Of a stretch of 16,549 nucleotides of DNA, positions 1-5,345 are shown one piece after another. The stretch spans positions 1 to 16,549 of the forward strand of contig JANQGE010000098.1 in assembly GCA_028277485.1 (NCBI GenBank), written 5' to 3'. The position numbers were made by a program, and so were the translations under genes. Source of the stretch: Chlorobium sp. Lineage in GTDB: Bacteria; Bacteroidota; Chlorobiia; Chlorobiales; Chlorobiaceae. The notes under the pieces were generated by a model that did no database searches, had not been told where the DNA came from, and worked only from the letters and a program-made list of their open reading frames with translations. The stretch's first letter is position 1. Each line of letters opens with the position of its first letter.

Positions 1-120
1 GAGCGAGCAAAGTGTAAGGCGGACGGAGCGGAGAAACCGGAATGTACACGGAGTACATGAGGATTTCGAGCACCGACCAACGAAGTAATCATGACGCGGA
101 GTAAATTAATAGAGGTTCCC
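1..120 (+). repeat. Short inverted-repeat element, copy A (left part outside window)
   Basis: Non-coding dispersed repeat, cut by the window start. It shares the core GGCGGACGGAGCG, then a small central palindrome TGTACacGgaGTACA, then GAGGATTTCGAGCACCG, with the copies at 984-1125, 4075-4216 and 16452-16549. It ends in AATTAATAGAGGTTCCC, the inverted terminal sequence of the family. The flank after the end is TTTA, the same tetramer that flanks copy B. A partial second start of the family (TTGTCATGAGCGAGCAAGG and a following GCAAGGC) follows at about 125-152, so a truncated copy lies directly behind this one. Confidence 0.85.
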
Positions 121-494
121 TTTATTGTCATGAGCGAGCAAGGTGCAAGGCAAATAGTGTTGAACTGTTGATTTGTGAAGAACGAGAAAGACAGCGCAGT
201 TTTTTATAGGGCTGCTGTTAAGCAAATGTCCTATGTTTCGATACCGATTCCGACGGCGAATCCCGAAAGAAGAGTCATCGGGCAGTAGGCAAAAGGACAT
301 GTTTTGACTTTTTCCTTTTAGATTTTGACTTGTCACTCGTCACTGGTCACTTGTTACTTTTAAAAGTCGGGGTCGGTATCGGGTTTCGGGGTCGAAAGGG
401 AATCAGTAGGCAGTCTTCAGTTGGCAGTAGGCAAAGGGACAACCCGCTGAATACGGCCAACAGGTTTTCTACTTGCTACTTTTTCACGACAACC
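121..494. other. Gene-free spacer with mosaic short repeats
   Basis: No credible gene. It holds a truncated start of the 142-bp repeat (about 125-152) and a block CGACGGCGAATCCCGAAAGAAG (near 252) that recurs near 2138 as CGACGGCGAACCCCGAAAG. CAGTAGGCA-type short repeats occur near 283 and 405-435. A tract of TTTTGACT, CACTCGTCACTGGTCACTTG near 302-350 recurs inverted near 1978-2025. An internal inverted relation exists between the GATACCGATTCCGAC segment near 240 and GTCGGGGTCGGTATC near 366. This is repeat-derived intergenic DNA with no visible promoter or antitoxin gene. Confidence 0.6.
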
Positions 495-507
495 AATAGA
501 GATGCCC
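495..507 (+). repeat. Solo terminal-repeat relic abutting the vapC start
   Basis: The 13 bases AATAGAGATGCCC differ by one base from the family end AATAGAGGTGCCC. They stop exactly one base before the preferred vapC ATG (508). No element body is attached upstream. The AGAG here is the only Shine-Dalgarno-like sequence in front of vapC. The short length means chance similarity is possible, but the same end recurs next to other genes in this window. Confidence 0.5.
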
Positions 508-906
508 ATGAGCTATCTGCTGGACACCAATATTTGCATCTACATCATCAATTCCCGACCTGAAAAGGTATTGCAGCGATTTCATCAGGAACGCATCGGC
601 AATATCGGAATATCAAGCATCACAGCTTCAGAGTTAACCTATGGCGTCATCAAAAGTGGATCGGAAAGAAATCGCATGGCACTAAACATGTTCCTTGCCC
701 CTCTTGAGATATATCCTTTCGACGAGTTGGTTATCTGGCACTACGGTGAAGTTCGCGCCAACCTTGAAAAACAAGGCAAACCTATTGGAGCCTTGGATAC
801 CATGATCGCAGCTCATGCTCTCGCACTGAATACGATTCTGGTAACCAATAATACCCGTGAATTCAAACGGGTAGATGGGCTGCATTATGAAAACTGGGCT
901 CAGTAG
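508..906 (+). CDS. vapC: VapC-type PIN-domain ribonuclease toxin (orphan)
   Basis: Predicted 132-residue PIN-domain endoribonuclease of the VapC family, whose members cleave tRNA or rRNA in a Mg-dependent way. The family hallmarks are visible in order: YLLDTN at the N-terminus (D6), SSITASELTYG (E42), GALDTMIAAHAL (D97) and VTNNTREFKRV near residues 112-121, ending in the typical LxYENW. The length is normal for VapC. I chose ATG 508 over ATG 502 because MSYLLDTN is the usual N-terminus and AGAG lies six bases upstream. No VapB-like antitoxin precedes it; upstream is repeat DNA, so it is an orphan or its antitoxin is elsewhere. It sits between a solo repeat end and copy B of the 142-bp repeat. 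Function is by family; activity is unknown. Confidence 0.9.
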   Translation: MSYLLDTNICIYIINSRPEKVLQRFHQERIGNIGISSITASELTYGVIKSGSERNRMALNMFLAPLEIYPFDELVIWHYGEVRANLEKQGKPIGALDTMIAAHALALNTILVTNNTREFKRVDGLHYENWAQ

Positions 907-983
907 ATATGCCTTAACCAGCAGATTTTGGAACGCCGGCGAAAAAGCCGATCCGCACTGAAGCTGTTACCAAGGATGATTTA

Positions 984-1125
984 GGGTACCTCTATTAATT
1001 GTCGTGAGCGACCTGAAGACAAGGCGGACGGAGCGCAGAAACCGGAGTGTACACAGAGTACATGAGGATTTCGAGCACCGACCAACGACGTATTCGGGTC
1101 GCGTAACAAATTAATAGAGGCACCC
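984..1125 (+). repeat. Short inverted-repeat element, copy B (full length, 142 bp)
   Basis: Complete copy bounded by GGGTACCTCTATTAATT at the left and AATTAATAGAGGCACCC at the right, which are inverted repeats with one mismatch. It is flanked by identical TTTA tetramers at 980-983 and 1126-1129, which look like a target-site duplication. The right TTTA contains the TAA stop codon of the minus-strand lipoprotein gene. No ORF is inside. The structure fits a MITE mobilised in trans by an unseen transposase (inference). Confidence 0.85.
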
Positions 1126-1126
1126 T

Positions 1127-1801
1127 TTACTGTTGCGCCTTGTAATGCTTGAACAAAAACTCATGTTCTTCTTCTGCGGCCCTGATAACCATCTTTATGT
1201 CTTGTGAATGATCTGCGTTTGGTATTTTCCCGACAGTTACATACCCGCCATGCCAGGCCCGCGGGAGCACCGTGGCTTTCTTAAGCATTGTTGCGCTGAG
1301 AGCGTTTAATGACAGTTCAGTTTGATTTCTGACCGCCCAAGCTTCCTGGCGTTTTACCGCGTCCACTAATTCATCATATGTAAATACTTTGTGAGGTTCA
1401 CCATCCACAAATACCTGCACATCTTCAGTGGAGAATTCGAATGATTCTTCTGTACTATTGAGGACGATAACAACAAAAGTTGGACGACCATCAGATGAAT
1501 ATGTACTTGCGCCGGGCCGAACTGTCACGAGGGCTTTCTTCGGTGAAAGAATCGCTTCCACATCCTCTTGCAGCACCTTTTGCTGCCCATCGAGCGCCTG
1601 CGGCTCAAGCGTATGGGTTGTTACTGCACGCCCTTGAAGAAGCAACCCCAAAAGAATTGCTTCCACATCCTCTTGCAGCACCTTTTGCTGCCCATCGAGC
1701 GCCTGCGGCTCAAGCGTATGAGTTGTTGCTGCACACCCTTGAAGAAGCAACCCCAAAATCATTATCGCCAGCAATTTATTATTCACTGGACGTCCGTTCA
1801 T
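1127..1801 (-). CDS. Putative lipoprotein with internal 35-residue duplication
   Basis: 224-residue protein of unknown function. I start it at ATG 1801 because the following MNGRPVNNKLLAIMILGLLLQGC is a standard lipoprotein signal (basic/polar start, hydrophobic core, lipobox LQGC); the longer start at 1846 would bury the signal. After the cysteine a 35-residue unit (LLQGC..THTLEPQALDGQQKVLQEDVEA) is repeated almost exactly, but the second copy reads LLQGR, so it carries a dead lipobox inside the mature protein. The rest (from about residue 85) has VTVRPGASTYSSDGRPTFVV and STEDVQVFVDGE, suggesting a small beta-rich domain. Its stop codon overlaps the target duplication of repeat copy B. No clear Shine-Dalgarno is seen. 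Family not recognised; export as lipoprotein is fairly secure. Confidence 0.75.
   Translation of the reverse strand: MNGRPVNNKLLAIMILGLLLQGCAATTHTLEPQALDGQQKVLQEDVEAILLGLLLQGRAVTTHTLEPQALDGQQKVLQEDVEAILSPKKALVTVRPGASTYSSDGRPTFVVIVLNSTEESFEFSTEDVQVFVDGEPHKVFTYDELVDAVKRQEAWAVRNQTELSLNALSATMLKKATVLPRAWHGGYVTVGKIPNADHSQDIKMVIRAAEEEHEFLFKHYKAQQ
1554..1758. repeat. 105-bp tandem duplication inside the lipoprotein gene
   Basis: Two direct copies with a 105-bp period (1554-1658 and 1659-1758, the second ending at the end of the match) differ at about three positions. The period is a multiple of three, so the frame is kept and 35 residues are added. The near identity indicates a recent event. Confidence 0.9.
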
Positions 1802-1814
1802 GGCTGTGAAATTG

Positions 1815-1831
1815 AATAAATAGAGGTGCCC
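1815..1831 (+). repeat. Solo terminal repeat of the 142-bp family
   Basis: AATAAATAGAGGTGCCC is the right-hand end of the family, matching the inverted left end of copy F (GGGCACCTCTATTTATT) exactly. No element body is attached. It lies 14 bp upstream of the lipoprotein start, so that gene has copy B at its stop and this relic at its start. Confidence 0.75.
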
Positions 1832-2206
1832 ATGATTTCCGCTCATTTGTAGCTATTAATAAAATATCGCCTATTCCACAATATCACGGGTGATTATTTT
1901 ACTTCGTTATTTTGATTGAAAGTTTCAGCGGCAGGCTGCTGGCCTGAATAATTCACCAAAGGAATAGTAACGAGAAACAAGTGACAAGGTGACAAGTCAA
2001 AATTCAAAAGGAAAAAGTCAAAAAGGGGAAAGTTGGCAGTAGGGAAATCAGTAGGCAGTTTGCAGTTGGCAAAAGGGAAAATCGATTACCGAATCCCCCC
2101 GTGAAATCTTGAGTATCTATTTCACAGGGCCGATAGCGACGGCGAACCCCGAAAGAAGAACAATCGGGGGTCGGGTGTTTGAAACTCTCATGAATTATTC
2201 AGGTTA
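1832..2206. other. Gene-free spacer containing a second repeat element
   Basis: No credible gene. The first 110 bases are AT-rich. The rest is the 261-bp structure described separately (1943-2203). It ends directly at repeat copy C. Confidence 0.6.
1943..2203. repeat. Putative 261-bp non-coding element with 13-bp inverted ends
   Basis: The left end CCTGAATAATTCA (1943-1955) and right end TGAATTATTCAGG (2191-2203) are perfect inverted repeats of 13 bp. Between them are short direct repeats (TTGGCAGTAGG, CAGTAGGCAGTTTGCAGTTGGC), a GTGACAAGGTGACAAGTC tract that is the inverse of one near 335, and the CGACGGCGAACCCCGAAAG block also seen near 250. No ORF. It may be a second MITE-like element or a chance pair of ends around a repeat mosaic. 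Confidence 0.5.
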
Positions 2207-2322
2207 GGGCACCTCTATTAATTGTCATGAGCGTCATGAGTACGAGGCGGACGGAGCACAGAACCCCCTCCTATCCGCCCAATGAAGTAATCATGATGCG
2301 GAGTAAATTAATAGAGGTGCCC
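2207..2322 (+). repeat. Short inverted-repeat element, copy C (internally deleted)
   Basis: Ends are GGGCACCTCTATTAATT and AATTAATAGAGGTGCCC, perfect 17-bp inverted repeats. The centre lacks the TGTACA palindrome segment present in full copies, giving 116 bp. It is flanked by TTA at 2204-2206 and TTA at 2323-2325; the right TTA is the complement of the stop codon of the beta-barrel gene. Perfect ends suggest a younger insertion than copy D. Confidence 0.85.
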
Positions 2323-3018
2323 TTAGAAGTTATAACGCATACCAAGCATGACCCTGGAGCTGGAATATTCAATTTTTGCATCTGCAATCTCTACATCGTC
2401 GGTTGCAAAGTAGCGATACCCCAGATCGACATCGAGCCAATCCGTAACCTTCAGGCCAATACCTGTACCAAGCTGCCAGGCAAATGCATTCTTGCCATTA
2501 TCGGAATATTCCATTTCCAGTTTTTCAGTACCGTCAGTAACAGTAAATGATAGTTCCGCATCGACGTACGCATAACCCAGACCTCCCATCAGGTAAGCTG
2601 TCAGAAAACGGGAAAGCTCAAAATCAGCATAACCGTTAGCCATTACAGACAGTACAGACACAGTAATATCCATATCTGAAATATTCTCTTCCAATCCCCA
2701 GCTCTCCAGAGTCTCTTGCACCGCGTCTTCAATATCGTTCATATCCTTGTCAAAAAACTTGTCGGCATCATTTGTTGAATATCCAATGGCAACTTCACCT
2801 CTGTACATGCCTGCTTTACGGCCAAGTGCCGCCTCTAAAGCATATCCTTTTTCATATTCCAGTATATCTTTGTATTCGAAGTTTCCGGATTCTGCATCAC
2901 TGTTATGAACTAACCCCACCCCCGCAGAAACCCCGAAATATGGTACTTCTGCTGCTGACGAAAGAGCCGGGAAAGCAATAACACCTGCCGCAAGCAGCGA
3001 TAGTGCAGTTTTTTTCAT
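2323..3018 (-). CDS. Small outer-membrane beta-barrel protein
   Basis: 231 residues. The start at 3018 gives a clean Sec signal MKKTALSLLAAGVIAFPALSSA with cleavage near AEVPYF and a purine-rich AAGAAG a few bases upstream; the upstream Met at 3048 only adds a polar stretch. The mature part alternates polar and hydrophobic residues typical of beta strands (YFGVSAGVGLV, LTAYLMGGLGYAYV, AWQLGTGIGLKV, LDVDLGYRYF) and ends SSRVMLGMRYNF, the C-terminal phenylalanine recognised by the BAM machinery. The size fits an 8-stranded OmpA-like or OmpW/opacity-type barrel. An acidic loop near residues 80-110 (NDADKFFDKDMNDIEDAVQ) is probably extracellular. Specific function unknown. Stop codon TAA is shared with the target duplication of repeat copy C. 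Confidence 0.8.
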   Translation of the reverse strand: MKKTALSLLAAGVIAFPALSSAAEVPYFGVSAGVGLVHNSDAESGNFEYKDILEYEKGYALEAALGRKAGMYRGEVAIGYSTNDADKFFDKDMNDIEDAVQETLESWGLEENISDMDITVSVLSVMANGYADFELSRFLTAYLMGGLGYAYVDAELSFTVTDGTEKLEMEYSDNGKNAFAWQLGTGIGLKVTDWLDVDLGYRYFATDDVEIADAKIEYSSSRVMLGMRYNF

Positions 3019-3055
3019 TAGTCTTCTTAATTTTGGTTGGCATTGCATTTGTTAT

Positions 3056-3172
3056 GGGTGCCCTTTATTTATTTCGTGATTTCAATTGCATATCGTTGAG
3101 CGGATAGAAAGGGGTTGCTGCGCTCCGTTCGCCTTGTACTCATGTCGCTCGCGACAATTTATAGAGGTTCCC
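3056..3172 (-). repeat. Short inverted-repeat element, copy D (degenerate)
   Basis: Reverse-orientation copy. The right end GCGACAATTTATAGAGGTTCCC segment matches copy E, and the left part TTTATTTATTTCGTG and TTCAATTGCAT matches copy F. The extreme left end GGGTGCCC is altered relative to GGGCACC. The middle with the TGTACA palindrome is missing. No matching flanking duplication is visible (TTAT left, TTGA right). Lies upstream of the beta-barrel gene and may contribute its promoter region. Confidence 0.7.
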
Positions 3173-3652
3173 TTGAGTCACCTGGAACGATTGGTCAAGT
3201 ATACTGAATCTGTCTATAACTACCAATATGCTTATGGACACCTCTTGATTTGCTGCGTGCCCAGCACACTCTTCCATTCCCCCCCACTTCCTGCTCCCCA
3301 CATCCTTTCACTCAGTACTCATCGCTCAGAACTTCCTGCATCCCACTTCCCACACCCCACATCTCACATTCTTCCACTCACCGCTTAACACGTAGCACAT
3401 AGCACGTAACACCATCTTCCCCAGACTTACTGTGTTTACGGAACAACGTCCCGGAGCTCCGTCCCGGAGCTTGGCATGGAAAAGCTATATCTAATCTCAT
3501 TTTGGGAATCATTTTTTCTTTTGGGGGGAGTCTCATTGTGAGAATGTGCCCTCACAGAGCGATGTTTCATTTTTTATTCGATTTTTCCAAATCCTTGTAT
3601 TTTATTTCACTGCAATACTATACCGGGATTCCCCCTCTTTCGACAAGCAGTT
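3173..3652. other. Gene-free spacer: pyrimidine-rich tract and palindrome half-site
   Basis: No credible gene. Bases about 3260-3400 are strongly C/T/A-rich on this strand, with loosely repeated motifs (CACTTCCTGC, CATCCCACTTCCCAC, CACATCTCACATTC, then CGTAGCACATAGCACGTAACAC). A half copy of the 14015 palindrome follows at 3423-3452. TCTCATTGTGAGA near 3531-3543 is a small 5-bp-arm palindrome that could bind a regulator of flp; this is only a suggestion. Confidence 0.5.
3423..3452. repeat. Half-site of the large palindrome at 14015
   Basis: This 30-bp segment ending TTTACGGAACAACGTCCC matches the right arm of the 14015-14084 palindrome at 28 of 30 positions. The partner arm is absent; instead a short GGAGCTCC palindrome follows. 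It looks like a degenerate REP-type repeat unit. Confidence 0.7.
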
Positions 3653-3668
3653 TGGCACCATACTTGCA
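3653..3668 (+). promoter_or_regulatory. Sigma-54-like -24/-12 promoter of flp
   Basis: TGGCACCATACTTGCA matches the sigma-54 consensus TGGCAC-N5-TTGCW, with exactly 10 bases between the GG and GC dinucleotides. It would start transcription near 3679 and leave a leader of roughly 98 bases before the flp ATG. A TATAAT at 3696-3701 is an alternative sigma-70 -10 element, but it lacks a good -35. Confidence 0.7.
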
Positions 3669-3776
3669 GGGTATATTGTGAAAGTGACAAATCCCTATAA
3701 TCAACGTTTTTGTCATGTTGTACTTAAATACTGTTTATTACCTTATCTCTCAACAAAATTATTTGGAGGAAGAAAC

Positions 3777-3989
3777 ATGTTAACATTGATCAAAAATCTC
3801 GTCGCAATCCTGAAGGCACACTTTGGGATCAAGTCGCAAAAAGGCGTAACCATGGTCGAATATGCATTGGTTACTGCCTTGATTGTTGTTGTCGCGCTTG
3901 CAGCTTTTGGTACTGGTGGTGATCTTGAAGCTGGGTTGGATGCTGTTTTCGCCGACATCAAAGCTAAACTCGAAGGTGCTATTCAATAA
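3777..3989 (+). CDS. flp: Flp-family major type IVc prepilin
   Basis: 70-residue prepilin, the structural subunit of the Tad/Flp pilus. A strong Shine-Dalgarno GGAGGA (3765-3770) fixes ATG 3777 as the start; the longer upstream reading from GTG 3546 crosses the promoter and is not used. Residues 1-23 are a basic leader ending in QKG. Cleavage after G23 leaves VTMVEYALVTALIVVVALAAF with Glu at +5 and Tyr at +6, the Flp signature needed for processing and assembly, followed by a short amphipathic tail to Q70. The mature length of 47 is ordinary for Flp. It has its own sigma-54-like promoter and its own terminator, so it can be expressed well above the assembly genes, as is usual for pilins. Processing is expected by the A24 peptidase encoded at 13287-13991. 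Confidence 0.95.
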   Translation: MLTLIKNLVAILKAHFGIKSQKGVTMVEYALVTALIVVVALAAFGTGGDLEAGLDAVFADIKAKLEGAIQ

Positions 3990-4023
3990 AAGTTGATGTG
4001 AACACATATGGATACGCACAAGA

Positions 4024-4050
4024 CCCCGCTCACGACGAGCGGGGTTTTAT
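4024..4050 (+). terminator. Rho-independent terminator after flp
   Basis: Stem CCCCGCTC (4024-4031) and GAGCGGGG (4037-4044) with loop ACGAC, followed by TTTTATT. It is a perfect 8-bp GC-rich stem plus T run, 35 bases after the flp stop. It would separate the abundant pilin message from the assembly genes, with possible read-through. Confidence 0.9.
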
Positions 4051-4074
4051 TGTATAACGTAACCAGACACTAAT

Positions 4075-4216
4075 GGGCACCTCTATTAATTTGTTGCGCA
4101 CCATGATTACTTCGTTGGCCGATGCTCGAAATCCTCATGTACTCTGTGTACACTCCGGTTTCTGTGCTCCGTCCGCCTCGTTCTCATGTCGCTCACGACA
4201 ATTTATAGAGGTGCCC
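4075..4216 (-). repeat. Short inverted-repeat element, copy E (full length, 142 bp)
   Basis: Complete copy with ends GGGCACCTCTATTAATT and CAATTTATAGAGGTGCCC. Flanked by identical TAAT at 4071-4074 and 4217-4220, a clear 4-bp target duplication. It has the central TGTACtctgtGTACA palindrome. It lies between the flp terminator and the second pilin gene, so it has been inserted into the pilus locus. Confidence 0.9.
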
Positions 4217-4218
4217 TA

Positions 4219-4248
4219 ATGTCATACCTTTACCAAAAAGAGGTATGA
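4219..4248 (+). CDS. Possible 9-codon leader ORF ahead of second pilin
   Basis: ATG at 4219 opens MSYLYQKEV and stops at TGA 4246-4248, overlapping the pilin start ATG 4245 in the arrangement ATGA. GAGGTG (4208-4213), the end of repeat copy E, sits five bases upstream of this ATG and is a perfect six-base match to the usual anti-Shine-Dalgarno. The pilin ATG itself has AGAGG only one base away, too close to work well, so translational coupling through this mini-ORF is plausible. Inference only. Confidence 0.35.
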   Translation: MSYLYQKEV

Positions 4249-4430
4249 GGTTATGCATAAGAATCCTCAAGGATGCCTGGGCGGCTGCCTCGAACAAGTT
4301 CCCCATCAATTTACAGAAAGGCGTAGCCATGCTCGAGTACGCCATACTTTCCGGTTTGATTTCTTTTTTCGGGATGTCGTTTTTTTCCGCTATTGATGAT
4401 CAGGTGAAATCTGCTTATCTTATCAGTTAG
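4245..4430 (+). CDS. Second Flp-type prepilin (possibly amber-truncated)
   Basis: 61-residue Flp-like prepilin, a minor or alternative pilin. A 26-residue leader ends NLQKG; cleavage after G26 leaves VAMLEYAILSGLISFFGMSFFSAIDD with Glu at +5 and Tyr at +6, the Flp processing motif. The hydrophobic stretch is shorter and more aromatic than in the first pilin, and the mature form is only 35 residues to the TAG at 4428-4430. The frame stays open for 23 more codons to TGA at 4500-4502, encoding SQTHSIEAAGEGGDGGG followed by six Asp. The amber may be a nonsense mutation, a read-through site, or a sense codon in an organism with pyrrolysine; none of these can be decided here. The start overlaps a 9-codon leader ORF. 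It precedes cpaB, as pilins often do. Confidence 0.75.
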   Translation: MRLCIRILKDAWAAASNKFPINLQKGVAMLEYAILSGLISFFGMSFFSAIDDQVKSAYLIS

Positions 4431-4502
4431 TCACAGACGCACTCGATAGAGGCTGCCGGCGAAGGTGGAGATGGCGGCGGTGATGATGACGATGACGACT
4501 GA
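4431..4502 (+). other. In-frame Gly/Asp-rich extension beyond the pilin amber codon
   Basis: Twenty-three sense codons directly follow the TAG in the same frame and read SQTHSIEAAGEGGDGGGDDDDDD before TGA in two parts (17 residues, then six Asp as GAT GAT GAC GAT GAC GAC). The GAC/GAT mix resembles the long Asp tract in tadG. No start codon with a ribosome site precedes it, so it is read only if the amber is bypassed, or it is a relic of a longer pilin. Confidence 0.5.
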
Positions 4503-4538
4503 TCGTAACTACCTGAAACTCTTTTACGGCTTACAGCA

Positions 4539-5339
4539 TTGAAACCTCAAGTCTTTGCAGTCATCGCTCTTGCTCTTGGAGCGATGGCTGCGTTTCTGGC
4601 CACCCGCTGGATGGGCGGCGATAAAGCGGGCGGCAATGAAGCGTCAGAAGCCAGGGTCGTCATTGTCGAACAACCCATCGAGGCAGGCAAGGCTATCAAG
4701 GCTGATCAAATCAGGGCCGTTCCCTGGCCCGGTTCGGCCGTTCCCCAGGATGCATACACTCGCACCAAAGACGTGGCGGGCCGGGTCGCCCGCGTGCCGA
4801 TGATCCCGGGTGAGCCTGTTTTACCTGGAAAATTGGCCCGAGAAGGCTCCAAAGGCGGCTTGTCCTCGATCATCCCGAAGGGCAAGCGCGCCATAACCGT
4901 CAGAGTGAACGAGGTGATTGCGGTTGCCGGATTTGTCCTGCCGAACAGCTATGTGGATGTTTTGATCAACGGCAGGGATGAGAAGCAACGGCCTTTTTCT
5001 CAAACAGTACTGTCGCGCGTCAAGGTATTGGCTGCGGACCAGATAACCACGGGAAAACCCGACGAGCCGATCGTGGTCAATGCCGTAACCCTTGAGCTTA
5101 CGCCGCGCGAATCCGAAAAGCTCGACCTTGCCCGCAACATCGGAAAGCTTTCTCTTGTCCTGCGCAACGAATTCGACGAAAAGACAGGAAAATCCCGGGG
5201 CGTACGTTTTCGTGATATAGTAAATCCACCCAAACGTGAATCCATCTCTCCGCCTGATGCGCAAGCAGCACCTCCGGTTCAACGTTTTGAACCCGAAGAG
5301 ATCCGCGGTACCCGCCGTGAAAATGTTGCCAAACCTTAG
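4539..5339 (+). CDS. cpaB: CpaB/RcpC Flp pilus assembly protein
   Basis: 266-residue periplasmic, membrane-anchored protein that supports the secretin channel of Tad pili. I use TTG 4539 because an in-frame TAA lies at 4506 and no ATG or GTG stands between; it gives a signal-anchor MKPQVFAVIALALGAMAAFLATRWM. A SAF-like domain follows (ARVVIVEQPIEAGKAIKADQIRAVPWP, GRVARVPMIPGEPVLPGKL, residues about 38-110), then the conserved RAITVRVNEVIAVAGFVLPNSYVDVLI characteristic of CpaB (about 118-145) and a C-terminal beta segment to about 230. The tail (PPDAQAAPPVQRFEPEE) is Pro-rich and probably disordered. No strong Shine-Dalgarno is visible. cpaC follows after six bases. Confidence 0.93.
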   Translation: MKPQVFAVIALALGAMAAFLATRWMGGDKAGGNEASEARVVIVEQPIEAGKAIKADQIRAVPWPGSAVPQDAYTRTKDVAGRVARVPMIPGEPVLPGKLAREGSKGGLSSIIPKGKRAITVRVNEVIAVAGFVLPNSYVDVLINGRDEKQRPFSQTVLSRVKVLAADQITTGKPDEPIVVNAVTLELTPRESEKLDLARNIGKLSLVLRNEFDEKTGKSRGVRFRDIVNPPKRESISPPDAQAAPPVQRFEPEEIRGTRRENVAKP

Positions 5340-5345
5340 CCCGAC

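Noticed and set aside
330..563. Possible vapB antitoxin upstream of vapC
   Set aside because: The ORF has no AbrB, MraZ or RHH-like sequence, is made of repeat DNA and reads into vapC out of frame.
1480..1809. Plus-strand 109-codon ORF with repeated Pro/Ala-rich segments
   Set aside because: Its repeats are the antisense image of the 105-bp duplication in the lipoprotein gene, which has a clear lipoprotein signal.
984..1831. An 848-bp composite element from copy B to the solo end carrying the lipoprotein gene
   Set aside because: The outer flanks (TTTA and ATGA) do not match, and copy B has its own complete ends and duplication, so a single composite insertion is not supported.
3546..3776. 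In-frame upstream extension of flp
   Set aside because: It runs through the sigma-54-like promoter, and GGAGGA fixes the start at 3777.
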